DNA from: Enhydrobacter aerosaccus
GTDB taxonomy: Bacteria; Pseudomonadota; Alphaproteobacteria; Reyranellales; Reyranellaceae
Assembly: GCA_903832005.1 (NCBI GenBank)
Contig: CAIKZO010000033.1
Location: forward strand, 1-49,219
Direction of reading: 5' to 3'
Length of the DNA stretch: 49,219 nucleotides
A program made the position numbers and the translations under genes. The notes beneath the pieces are model-generated. The model searched no databases. It saw nothing but the letters and a program-made list of their open reading frames with translations, and was not told where the DNA came from. Numbering within the stretch: the first letter of the stretch is position 1; each line of letters begins with the position of its first letter. Of this stretch, positions 21,854 through 31,532 are shown in pieces.

Positions 21854-23020
21854 TCAGCGCCGAAAATAACGGCCCAATCGCTCGATGGCGGCATCCAGGG
21901 TCGCGTCGTGCTTGCAAAAACAGAACCGCGCGAAATGACGCGCCGCCGTCTTGGAGTCGTCATAGAACGCACTCACCGGCACGGCGGTCACGCCCGCCTC
22001 CACCGTGATATGCCGGCAGAAATCCTCGTCGGTGCCGTTGAAGCCCAGCGGCCGAAAGTCCGTCGTGACGAAGTACGTGCCGTGTGAGGGCAATACCTCG
22101 AAGCCGATCTCGGCCAAGGCGGTGCCCAACCTGTCGCGCTTGCGCTGCATGTCGCGTGCAAGCGTGACGTAGTAATCGTCGGCCAGCCGCAGCCCGGTCG
22201 CCGTGCCCCACTGCAGATTGGGCGGCGTGGTGAAGGTCATGAACTGATGCGTCTTGGCGATGGCCTTCATCATGTCGGCGGGCGCCGTGACGTATCCCAC
22301 CTTCCAGCCGGTGACGCTGAAGCTCTTTCCGGCCGAGCCGATGCGCGCCGTGCGCTCGCGCATGCCGGGCAAGGTCATGATCGAGACGTGGCGGCGATCG
22401 TCGAAGATGATGTGCTCGTAGACCTCGTCGCAGACGGCATAGGCATCGTGCTTGCGGCAAAGACTCGCGATGAACTCCAGCTCCTCGGCATCGAACACTT
22501 TCGAGCACGGATTCATCGGCGTGTTGAACAGGATGAGCTTGGTGCGATCGCTGAAAGCGTCGGCCAGTTCCTGGCGCGGCAGGCTCCAGTGCGGCGGCTC
22601 GAGCCGCACCAGCTTCGGGATGCCACCGGCGCGGCGTACGATCGGCAGATAGGAATCGTACAGCGGTTCGATCAGCACGACTTCATCGCCGGGCTCGATC
22701 AGGCCGAACAGGCAATCGCCCAGCGCCTCGGTCGCGCCCGACGTCACCAGCACCTCGCGCTGCCAGTCGATCTCGAGTCCCTGGAAGCGCTTGGCATGTT
22801 CGGCCACTGCCTGGCGCAGTTCCGGCAACCCCATCATCGGCGGGTACTGGTTGTGCCCGTCCATCAGATAATCGGCCGCGGCGCGGCGTACCTCCTCCGG
22901 TCCTTTGTCGTCGGGGAAGCCTTGCCCCAGGTTGACCGATTGATACTCGCGGGCGAGGCCCGACATGACTTCGAACACGGTCGTCCCGAGGCCGGACATC
23001 AGCGAATTGGCGGACTTCAT
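21854..23020 (-). CDS. PLP-dependent class I aminotransferase
   Basis: A 388-residue fold-type I aminotransferase. Cofactor residues are visible: Asn170 in NTPMNP, Asp198 and Tyr201 in VCDEVYEH, and the Schiff-base Lys232 in SAGKSFSVTGWKVGY. The N-terminal LGQGFPDDKGPEEV resembles the kynurenine/methionine/glutamine transaminase subgroup (YbdL-like) more than aspartate transaminase proper; substrate is inference. It is divergent from glnB, with a 200-base intergenic region that also holds the glnB sigma-54 promoter. Confidence 0.9.
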   Translation of the reverse strand: MKSANSLMSGLGTTVFEVMSGLAREYQSVNLGQGFPDDKGPEEVRRAAADYLMDGHNQYPPMMGLPELRQAVAEHAKRFQGLEIDWQREVLVTSGATEALGDCLFGLIEPGDEVVLIEPLYDSYLPIVRRAGGIPKLVRLEPPHWSLPRQELADAFSDRTKLILFNTPMNPCSKVFDAEELEFIASLCRKHDAYAVCDEVYEHIIFDDRRHVSIMTLPGMRERTARIGSAGKSFSVTGWKVGYVTAPADMMKAIAKTHQFMTFTTPPNLQWGTATGLRLADDYYVTLARDMQRKRDRLGTALAEIGFEVLPSHGTYFVTTDFRPLGFNGTDEDFCRHITVEAGVTAVPVSAFYDDSKTAARHFARFCFCKHDATLDAAIERLGRYFRR

Positions 23021-23136
23021 TGGTCTTTCCGATAGTGGTTCAATTTTGGGCGAATTTCTGCCTATTCCGAAAGCGATCCGGTCAGAAAACAGACAGTAAC
23101 AAAGCTATTTCCCCTGTTTCCCGCCGTAAAAATCGC

Positions 23137-23153
23137 TGGCATAGAAGTTGCTT
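23137..23153 (+). promoter_or_regulatory. Sigma-54 (-24/-12) promoter of glnB-glnA
   Basis: The sequence CTGGCATAGAAGTTGCTT matches the RpoN consensus. The invariant GG (23138-23139) and GC (23150-23151) are exactly ten bases apart. The start of transcription should fall near 23163, leaving a leader of about 58 bases before glnB. This fits nitrogen-regulated (NtrC-activated) expression known for alphaproteobacterial glnBA. No convincing NtrC dyad was found upstream. Confidence 0.82.
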
Positions 23154-23184
23154 CTCCCGGAAACACTCGGGCTATCTGGAATGA

Positions 23185-23559
<375 letters not shown>

Positions 23560-23608
23560 GAAAAAAGCCCTAGGGGCAGGGTCAACCAAAGCAGAGGGAC
23601 GATCGATA

Positions 23609-25014
23609 ATGGACGCCAAAGCAGTTCTCGCGATGATCAAGGAAAAGGACGTGAAGTTCGTGGACTTCCGTTTCACCGACCCTCGCGGCAAGTGGCAGCA
23701 CACGGCCCGCATGGCCTCCGCCACCGAAGAAGATTCCTTCACCGACGGCGTGATGTTCGACGGCTCCTCGATCTCCGGTTGGAAGGCGATCAACGAGTCC
23801 GACATGATCCTGATGCCGGATCCCTCGACCGCCGTGCTCGATCCCTTCACCGCGCAGACGACGCTGATCGTCACCTGCGATGTCGTCGAGCCCTCGACCG
23901 GCCAGCTCTACGCCCGTTGCCCGCGCTCGACCGCCAAGCGCGCCGAGGCCTACATGAAGTCGGCTGGTATCGGCGACACCGCCGTGTTCGGCCCCGAGCT
24001 CGAGTTCTTCGTGTTCGATGACGTCCGCTTCAAGGTCGAGATGTCGGGCAGCTCGTTCAGCATCTCGTCGAACGAATCGCCGTGGAACAGCAACGCCGAG
24101 ATCGAAGGCGGCAACCTGGCGCACCGTCCGGCCGTCAAGGGCGGCTACTTCCCGGTCCAGCCCGTCGACACGCACAATGACCTGCGCGCCGAGATGATGT
24201 CGGTCTGCACCGACATGGGCCTGACGATGGAAATCCACCATCACGAGGTCGCGCCGGCGCAGAACGAGCTCGGCTTCCGCTTCGACACACTCGTGAAGAC
24301 CGCCGACAACGTGCAGAAGTACAAGTACACGCTGCACAACGTCGCCCACAGCTACGGCAAGACGCTGACCTTCATGCCGAAGCCGCTCATGGCGACAACG
24401 GCTCGGGCATGCACTGCCACCAGTCGATCTGGAAGGACGGCAAGCCGCTGTTCGCCGGGTCGGGCTACGCCGACCTCTCCGAGACGGCGCTCTACTACAT
24501 CGGCGGCATCATCAAGCACGCCAAGGCGCTGAATGCGTTCTGCAACGCCAGCACCAACTCCTACAAGCGCGTCATCCCGGGCTTCGAAGCCCCGGTGCTG
24601 CTCGCCTACTCCTCGCGCAACCGCTCGGCCTCGTGCCGCATCCCGTACGTGTCTTCGCCCAAGGGCAAGCGCGTCGAGGTGCGCTTCCCCGATCCGTCGG
24701 CCAACCCGTACCTCGCTTTCTCGGCGATGCTGATGGCCGGCCTCGACGGCATCCAGAACAAGATCCATCCGGGCGACCCGATGGACAAGAACCTGTACGA
24801 CCTGCCGCCGGAAGAACTGTCGAAGGTTCCGACCGTCGCCGGCTCGCTCCGCGAGGCGCTGAACTGCCTCGACGCCGACCGCACCTTCCTCACCAAGGGC
24901 GGCGTGTTCACCGACGACCAGATCGACGCCTACATGGAGCTCAAGTGGGAAGAGGTCTACAACTGGGAACACCAGCCGGCCCCGATCGAGTACAAGATGT
25001 ACTACTCGATCTGA
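23609..25014 (+). pseudogene. glnA: Glutamine synthetase type I (GlnA), interrupted by a -1 frameshift
   Basis: Two overlapping reading frames together encode a full GSI-beta enzyme of about 468 residues. Frame 1 runs from the ATG at 23609 ([20 protein letters not shown]) through [18 protein letters not shown] and [17 protein letters not shown] to KPLM at codon 261. It then reads out of frame. Frame 2 resumes at 24391 as [18 protein letters not shown] and continues to the normal C-terminus, including the adenylylation-site segment [10 protein letters not shown]. Restoring one base at 24389-24392 (for example GG to GGG) rejoins the gene exactly. As sequenced it is a broken gene, but a base-calling error is quite likely because the rest is intact. 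Confidence 0.92.
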
Positions 25015-25039
25015 GCCAGACGCTCGGACAGACAAACGG

Positions 25040-25070
25040 AAAGGCCGCCCTTCGGGGCGGCCTTTTTGTT
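25040..25070 (+). terminator. Intrinsic terminator after glnA
   Basis: An 11-bp perfect stem AAAGGCCGCCC / GGGCGGCCTTT with a TTCG tetraloop is followed by TTGTTT. It lies 25 bases after the glnA stop codon, a textbook terminator. Confidence 0.93.
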
Positions 25071-25092
25071 TGTGATCCCGATACTCAAATCA

Positions 25093-25192
25093 TTCTCCTC
25101 TCCCCTGCTTAGGGGAGAGGTTGGGTGAGGGGTTTGCACGTAGTCTTCGATGCCCCCTCACCTAGCCTCTCCCCCTAGCGGGGGAGAGGAAC
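25093..25192 (+). repeat. 100-bp palindrome-rich repeat, copy 1
   Basis: This element contains two small palindromes, CTCTCCCCTGCTTAGGGGAGAG-like at the left and CCTCTCCCCCTAGCGGGGGA-like at the right. A middle pair, GGGTGAGGGG and CCCCTCACCT, could also pair, so the whole could fold as a branched hairpin. A second copy in the same orientation lies at 26290-26389, also 100 bases long, with six mismatches by eye. No coding capacity or transposase; it looks like a REP/MITE-type dispersed element. Confidence 0.85.
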
Positions 25193-25543
25193 GTCCATGG
25201 GTTTGATCCGGGGCTCACCAAGTTCCGGCGCAATCGATGCGATGTCCGCGAAATACATCGCGAGATACTTGGCAATCAGATGCTGCAGTTCGGTATCGGG
25301 CTGCCGGTCGCCATCCGCCAAGGTCATCGCCGTGTCTGTCGGTGTTTGCGTCCACAGCATCGAGCGCTCCGGCGCACCCGGCAGGCCCGCAAAGCTGATG
25401 ATCCCGAAACCAAGTGCGTTGAGCGATCGCGCATGCCTGGTGAAGGCATTGTCCAAAGCGAGATCGCCGAGAGCGAAGCCGAGCTTGCCCCGGCTCCCGT
25501 CGCGCAACGACACGTCGTACTCACGTCCTGCATCTCTGAACAT
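25175..25543 (-). CDS. Hypothetical protein ending inside the repeat
   Basis: A 122-residue protein I do not recognise. It begins MFRDAGREYDVSLRDGSRGK and has no signal peptide or membrane segment. The in-frame start at 25561 is TTG without a clear ribosome site, so the ATG at 25543 is used. The last residues (DVPLPR) and the stop codon are encoded by the right palindrome of repeat copy 1, so the natural C-terminus may have been replaced when the repeat arrived. It lies 49 bases downstream of the secreted hypothetical on the same strand and may form a two-gene unit with it. Confidence 0.6.
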   Translation of the reverse strand: MFRDAGREYDVSLRDGSRGKLGFALGDLALDNAFTRHARSLNALGFGIISFAGLPGAPERSMLWTQTPTDTAMTLADGDRQPDTELQHLIAKYLAMYFADIASIAPELGEPRIKPMDVPLPR

Positions 25544-25592
25544 CGAAGGTCTTCTAAGCAAGAATCCGAACTAAGACGGCGAACGCCTTGCT

Positions 25593-26204
25593 CTAACGAG
25601 CAACAGCTAACCCAACGTGAACGTGAGCAGGCTGCTTTTCAAGATAGACGATCACTGGAAGTCGTATTGGTGGCGGAATGCCGTCTCCGAGCGATACGTG
25701 AGTGACTGATAGATCTTCGCCACACCACGCGACGCTATAAGCACCCGTGAATTCATATCCAGCAACACCTCGGACAAGGAATGGCCGCAAGTCAGCCAAG
25801 CGCGCACTCGACTGAAGGCGCTCAAGTTGGACAATTCTGAGTTCTTGTGCGCCGCCCCAGCTACCGGTGCGCGTCCCGAGAACTTTTTCTTTTTCCTGCT
25901 CTAGACGAGCGCGCGCGGCAGATACCTTCGCCGCAGCCGACCCATCACTGTCCGATTCTCCCGTAAACCGTGCAACTCCCGATACTTTCAACGGAAGAAA
26001 TTGCAGATGAACCAACATAGCCACAGCCTCCGCTCGCGCGGCCTTACCGACCGGGACAACTAAGTCTTGCTCAATCGAATGGCACGAGACGTCACGCGGC
26101 AAAGCCGGCACCTCGGCTATCCAAGAGTCTACGTCGCGATTTTGGCTCCAAGCCGGGCTCGAAAAGACGCTCACACCCAGCACAAGCTTTGCCCAAATGC
26201 CCAT
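25593..26204 (-). CDS. Hypothetical exported protein
   Basis: A 203-residue protein with a likely Sec signal peptide: MGIWAKLVLGVSVFSSPAWS, with a plausible cleavage after AWS. The mature part is soluble, with two cysteines (near residues 41 and 161) that could form a disulfide, and a charged helical stretch near residues 90-115. No family is recognised. Its base composition is visibly less GC-rich than its neighbours, suggesting separate origin. It lies between the two copies of the 100-bp repeat, with 86 bases before copy 2. Confidence 0.62.
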   Translation of the reverse strand: MGIWAKLVLGVSVFSSPAWSQNRDVDSWIAEVPALPRDVSCHSIEQDLVVPVGKAARAEAVAMLVHLQFLPLKVSGVARFTGESDSDGSAAAKVSAARARLEQEKEKVLGTRTGSWGGAQELRIVQLERLQSSARLADLRPFLVRGVAGYEFTGAYSVAWCGEDLSVTHVSLGDGIPPPIRLPVIVYLEKQPAHVHVGLAVAR

Positions 26205-26289
26205 GACCAGGACTCATAGCATATGGCCTTTCGGATCATGAAAGAGCCCGCTGTTGCGATCAGGTCTTTTGTTGGACACTCCGGCTTCC

Positions 26290-26389
26290 TTCTCCTCTCC
26301 CCTGCTTAGGGGAGAGGTTGGGCGAGGGGTTTGCACGCGATCTTCGTTGCCCCCTCTCCTAGCCTCTCCCCCTAGCGGGGGAGAGGAAC
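26290..26389 (+). repeat. 100-bp palindrome-rich repeat, copy 2
   Basis: The second copy of the element at 25093-25192, in direct orientation and of identical length, differing by eye at six positions, mostly in the central spacer. It lies just upstream of the dehydratase gene at 26412, so its right palindrome falls in that gene's leader. Confidence 0.85.
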
Positions 26390-26411
26390 ATGAATTCGAG
26401 AGGATGAGCGT

Positions 26412-27274
26412 ATGGGCTGGATGGATGACGCGATGGTCGAGCTGCGGCCCTGGATCGGGCGGGTGCGGATCACCGAGGACGATATCGGGATGATGGCGGT
26501 GCGCCGGGTCGCGGCGACCTTCGACGTCGATCCTGCGTCCCTCAAGCAAGGCGATCCCCTGCCGCCACACTGGTTCACCGTGTTCTTCGGCGAGACGATC
26601 GTCCAGGGCGAGCTCGGGCCCGACGGCCATCCCAACAAGGGCATCGTACTGCCGCCGATCCCGATGCCGCGCCGCATGGGCGCTGGCCGCCGCGTGCAGA
26701 TCATGAATCGCCTCCGCGCTGGCGTCCCCGCGGTGAAGAAGGCCGAGGTCGCCGACATCGTTCCGAAGTCGGGCCGCTCCGGCGACATCTTCGTGCTGAC
26801 CATGCGCCACACGATCGAGCAGGACGGCAAGACCGTGGCGATCGACACGTTCGACGCGATCTATCGCCCCGCCGTGCCGCCCGGCCAGAAGACCACGGCG
26901 ACCGTCGCCACGCCCGCACGCACGGACCAGAAGTGGAGCGAAGTCACCCAGCTCGCGAACACGCTCAACTTCCGCTACGGCGCGCTGACCTGGAATGCCC
27001 ATCGCATCCACTACGATGGCGACTACACCCGCAGCGAGGAAGGCTATCCCGCGATCGTCTCCAACGGCGGCCTGTCGATGCACCTGATGATCAACGCGGC
27101 GCTGAAGCACGGACGCGGCGAACTCACCGGCCTCACCGCCCGCCTCGTCCATCCGCTGTGGGTCGGCGGGTCGATCGACGTGCGCGGCGAGGACCAGAAG
27201 GACGGCAAGCTCAAGATCTGGGCGGCCAACAAGGATGGCGTGCTGTGCGGCGAGATGGATCTGGAGTTCTCGAA

Positions 27275-27278
<4 letters not shown>
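26412..27278 (+). CDS. FAS1-like / mesaconyl-C4-CoA hydratase-type dehydratase (double hotdog)
   Basis: A 288-residue protein of the FAS1-type dehydratase / HTD2 family. The N-terminal hotdog half (about residues 10-150) contains QGDPLPPHWFTVFFGE. The C-terminal half has the catalytic-type motif FRYGALTWNAHRIHYD at about 187-202. Enzymes of this family hydrate or dehydrate acyl-CoA thioesters such as mesaconyl-C4-CoA or 3-methylfumaryl-CoA; the exact substrate here is unknown. Its stop overlaps the ATG of the CoA-transferase (ATGA), so the two products probably act on the same CoA ester. Confidence 0.82.
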
Positions 27279-28495
<1,217 letters not shown>

Positions 28496-28664
28496 GCCTT
28501 CAGGGGCAGTAACGACCGTAATAGGTGGCTCGCCGTCGCGCGCTTAAAATCGCGCGATGGCGCACCGACCTGTCCCCACACGCCCTTGTCATCCCGAGCG
28601 AGCGCTAAAAGCCTTCTTCCCTTTAATTCCGCTTTTTAAAAGCGTTACTTTTCGTAACCGCCCT

Positions 28665-29510
28665 TCAGAACGGCCGATCGCCTTCGATCAGCACGCGCTG
28701 CATCACCCGCTTCTCGCCCATCGGGTAATCGACATCGACGCGGTGCATCGTGGCGCGATTGTCCCAGATCACCGCGTCGCCCACGGCCCATTTATGGGCG
28801 TAGTGGAATTCGGGCTTGCGGCAATGCGCGGCCAGCTCGTCGAGCAGTGCGTCGCTCTCGGCGCGTTCCATGCCGACGATGCGATCGAGCCGATTGAAGT
28901 TAAGGTAGAGCGCCTTGAGTCCATTGTCCGGATGGGTACGCACCAGCGGATGCTCGACGTCGGGCGTCTCCGCCATCTCCTGCGCGGTGCGCGCCGACGG
29001 CCGGTTGCGAGCGCGTTGCGTGTCGTAGCCATGGATCGCGCGCAGGCCGTCGATGCGCTTGCGGGTCGCCTCGGGCAACGCCTCATAAGCCGCGCGCATG
29101 TTGCAGAACCAGGTGTTGCCGCCGCTGCTCGGGATGTTGATCGAGTGCAGAAGCGTGGCCTTTGCGGGCGTCTGGAAATAGGAATCGTCGGTGTGCCAGT
29201 CTTCCGAGCGCAGCGCCGTCTTGTCGGTCGTGCCGTCGGCCATCAACGTGCTCACCATCACCGATACTTCCGGCACGTCGCCGCTGCGCTTGTAGCGCAG
29301 GAGTTGCGTTCGCGGCGGGCCGAACACGGCGGCGAGATCGCGCGTCTCTTGCGGCGTCATCGGCTCGCCCGGGATCTCGATCAGGAGATAGTCGCCCAGG
29401 GCCTTGTGCAACAGGGCTGCGACCTCGGGCTTGCCGATCTGGCTGCGGTCGAGCCCTTCGATGCGGGCGCCAAGGGCTGCATTGGTAGGAACGATGCGGA
29501 GTGTGCTCAT
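28665..29510 (-). CDS. TauD/TfdA-family Fe(II)/2-oxoglutarate dioxygenase
   Basis: A 281-residue non-haem iron dioxygenase. The facial triad is visible as His106 and Asp108 (DWHTDDSY) and the distal His256 (NRATMHRV), with a 2-oxoglutarate-binding Arg at 268 or 272. The family hydroxylates small acids such as taurine or chlorophenoxyacetates; the substrate here is not predictable. It is convergent with the CoA-transferase across a 169-base region that includes an AT-rich palindrome (GCTTTT-T-AAAAGC at 28631-28643), a possible terminator. Confidence 0.9.
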   Translation of the reverse strand: MSTLRIVPTNAALGARIEGLDRSQIGKPEVAALLHKALGDYLLIEIPGEPMTPQETRDLAAVFGPPRTQLLRYKRSGDVPEVSVMVSTLMADGTTDKTALRSEDWHTDDSYFQTPAKATLLHSINIPSSGGNTWFCNMRAAYEALPEATRKRIDGLRAIHGYDTQRARNRPSARTAQEMAETPDVEHPLVRTHPDNGLKALYLNFNRLDRIVGMERAESDALLDELAAHCRKPEFHYAHKWAVGDAVIWDNRATMHRVDVDYPMGEKRVMQRVLIEGDRPF

Positions 29511-29519
29511 TCGCGAAGT

Positions 29520-30029
29520 CTAGCGCGCGAAAAGCCCCGAGAACAATTCCACCAGACGGAGCCGCACGCGGTCGATTACAGCCGTGGCCTTCTGCCAGGC
29601 CGGCAGGCTGCGCACGAAGCCATAGGCCCGGTCGCGCCAGAAGAAGAACCACGTGTCGAGGCGCGCAAACCAGCCGAGCGTCATCAAGGTGGGCCGCAGC
29701 ACCACGTACAAGCGCGCCACGATCGCGGTCGCCAGCATCTTGCCGATCACCACCGCCGCGATCGCCATTGCGTAGTGGTGGTGCGCGGCAAAGAGAATCG
29801 CCGAGAACTTGATGGGCAAGATCAGGATCGACGGCATCACGAAGGCGATCACCGCGATCCACGGCGGCTGCTTCTTGAGCCACACTTCGAGCGCAGCAAT
29901 CGGTGCCCAGCGCGCGATCACGGCGGTGATCGCGTTCAGCATCCGGATCAGGATCTGCTCGAAGAAGACGACGGCCGCCGCCAGCGGCACGATCAGCAGT
30001 TCGAGGGCGTATTTGAGGTGGGCTCTCAT
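29520..30029 (-). CDS. Hypothetical multi-helix membrane protein
   Basis: A 169-residue protein with about three hydrophobic segments (near residues 8-28, 58-82 and 85-110). The first two are separated by a polar stretch with RWAPIAALEVWLKKQPPWIA, and a basic amphipathic C-terminus (WRDRAYGFVRSLPAWQKATA) follows. The basic tail suggests a cytoplasmic C-terminus. No family is recognised. It ends 9 bases before the dioxygenase start on the same strand and is probably cotranscribed with it. Confidence 0.72.
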   Translation of the reverse strand: MRAHLKYALELLIVPLAAAVVFFEQILIRMLNAITAVIARWAPIAALEVWLKKQPPWIAVIAFVMPSILILPIKFSAILFAAHHHYAMAIAAVVIGKMLATAIVARLYVVLRPTLMTLGWFARLDTWFFFWRDRAYGFVRSLPAWQKATAVIDRVRLRLVELFSGLFAR

Positions 30030-30201
30030 CGCCCGCTATGTAGCGTGCCGCACACCCGACTACAGCCCTTCACAGCGACAGAATTTGCAGCCCTCTGCCG
30101 TAATACAGCCGCGTTTGTCGCAGGGATGTCCCGACTCCGCCTCGCGTACCCGGATCAAGGCCTGCACATTGCCGGCCGCAACTCCTTGCCCCGAGGTGTC
30201 C

Positions 30202-30426
30202 ATGGCTGCCAGGACGATTCTTGTATTGAGTTCGATCGTCGCGATGGCGATCGCCGCCCCTCCGGCCTTCGCGATCAACTCCGATGCAGCGCCCCCGCAG
30301 GGCAATGGCTCGTCCAGCGGCGACGGCTCTCAGTCCACAAAGCCGCATCATCACAAGCATGCCCACAAGCACCGCCAGCAGCAGCCCGGCGGCGCCTCTC
30401 AGGGCGGCGTGCAGAACCCCGGCTAG
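30202..30426 (+). CDS. Small exported His-rich protein
   Basis: A 74-residue ORF with GAGGTG just before the ATG. The first 24 residues form a Sec signal peptide ending PPAFA, a good cleavage site. The mature part is about 50 residues, lacks hydrophobic segments, and is rich in Gly, Ser, Gln and His, with the cluster KPHHHKHAHKHRQQQ. Such clusters bind Ni, Zn or Cu in other proteins; metal binding here is inference. No homologous family is recognised. It is convergent with the ttuC-type gene, and the intergenic space is an inverted repeat. Confidence 0.65.
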   Translation: MAARTILVLSSIVAMAIAAPPAFAINSDAAPPQGNGSSSGDGSQSTKPHHHKHAHKHRQQQPGGASQGGVQNPG

Positions 30427-30468
30427 CCGCTGTCAGGCAGCGACTAGCCGATTCTAGACAGCGACTAG
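30423..30468. repeat. Inverted repeat spanning both stop codons of convergent genes
   Basis: CTAGCCGCTGTC at 30423-30434 and GACAGCGACTAG at 30457-30468 pair with one mismatch, and a third related unit (CAGCGACTAG) lies between them at 30438-30447. The arms overlap the two convergent stop codons. It could act as a bidirectional terminator, although no T-tract is present. Confidence 0.5.
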
Positions 30469-31532
30469 ACCGTCTTCACCAACTCGGCGATCGCGGCACC
30501 GACAGTCTTGGTGTCGCCATTGCCGCCGAGATCCTTGGTGCGGGGATTGCCTTCGAGCAGCGATTCCGCGATCGCACGCTCGATGCATTCGGCCGCCTCG
30601 GGGTAACCGAGGTGACGGACCATCATCGCACCCGACCAGATCTGGCCGATCGGATTGGCGATGCCCTGCCCCGCGATATCCGGCGCCGAGCCGTGCACCG
30701 GCTCGAACATCGACGGGTACTTGCGCTCGGGATTGATGTTGCCCGACGGCGCCACGCCGATCGAACCGGTGAGCGCCGGACCCAGGTCCGACAGGATGTC
30801 GCCGAACAGGTTGGAGCCGACCACCACGTCGAACCAATCCGGATTGCGCACGAAATGCGCGGTCAGGATGTCGATGTGATACTGGTCCGACTTGATGTTC
30901 GGGTACTTCTTGCGCATCGCCTCGAAGCGCTCGTCCCAGAACGGCATGGTGTGGATGATCCCGTTCGACTTGGTGGCCGAGGTCACGTGCTTCTTCTTCG
31001 TGGTCGAGGCGAACTCGAAGGCGAACTTCAGGACGCGATCGACGCCTTTGCGGGTGAAGATCGCCTGCTGAATGGCCATCTCGTCGTCGGTGCCCTGGAA
31101 CATGCGGCCGCCGACGGAGCTGTACTCGCCCTCGGTGTTCTCGCGCACGACCCAGAAGTCGATGTCGCCCGGCTTGCGGTTGGCGAGCGGGCTCGGCACG
31201 CCCTCGAACAGGCGCACGGGGCGGAGGTTCACGTATTCGTCGAACTCGCGGCGGATCGGGATCAGCAGGCCCCACAGCGAGACGTGATCGGGCACGCCCG
31301 GCCAGCCCACGGCGCCCAGGAAGATGCTCTCGAAGCCCTTCAGCGTCTCCATGCCGTCGTCCGGCATCATCTTGCCGGTCTTGGCGAAGCGGTCGCACGA
31401 CCAGTCGAAGTCGGTGAATTCCAGTTCGAAGTTGAAGCGCCGTGCGGCGGCTTCCAGCACGCGCACGCCCTCCGGCACTGTTTCCTTGCCGATTCCGTCT
31501 CCCGGAATGAGGGCGATCTTGTGCTTGGCCAT
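30465..31532 (-). CDS. Tartrate/D-malate dehydrogenase-type (isocitrate/isopropylmalate dehydrogenase family)
   Basis: A 355-residue NAD-dependent beta-decarboxylating dehydrogenase. It begins MAKHKIALIPGDGIGKETVP and carries the metal/substrate segment NLFGDILSDLGPALTGSIGVAPSG and the NAD-site EPVHGSAPDIAGQGIANP. LWGLLIPIRREFDEYVNLRP is typical of tartrate dehydrogenase/decarboxylase (TtuC) and D-malate dehydrogenase (DmlA) rather than LeuB. The precise substrate cannot be told from sequence. It is divergent from the D-aminoacylase gene with only 57 bases between the starts. Confidence 0.86.
   Translation of the reverse strand: MAKHKIALIPGDGIGKETVPEGVRVLEAAARRFNFELEFTDFDWSCDRFAKTGKMMPDDGMETLKGFESIFLGAVGWPGVPDHVSLWGLLIPIRREFDEYVNLRPVRLFEGVPSPLANRKPGDIDFWVVRENTEGEYSSVGGRMFQGTDDEMAIQQAIFTRKGVDRVLKFAFEFASTTKKKHVTSATKSNGIIHTMPFWDERFEAMRKKYPNIKSDQYHIDILTAHFVRNPDWFDVVVGSNLFGDILSDLGPALTGSIGVAPSGNINPERKYPSMFEPVHGSAPDIAGQGIANPIGQIWSGAMMVRHLGYPEAAECIERAIAESLLEGNPRTKDLGGNGDTKTVGAAIAELVKTV

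Noticed and set aside
28536..28557. Hairpin TCGCGCG-CTTAAAAT-CGCGCGA after the CoA-transferase
   Set aside because: The stem is fair but no T-run follows, so I do not call it a terminator.
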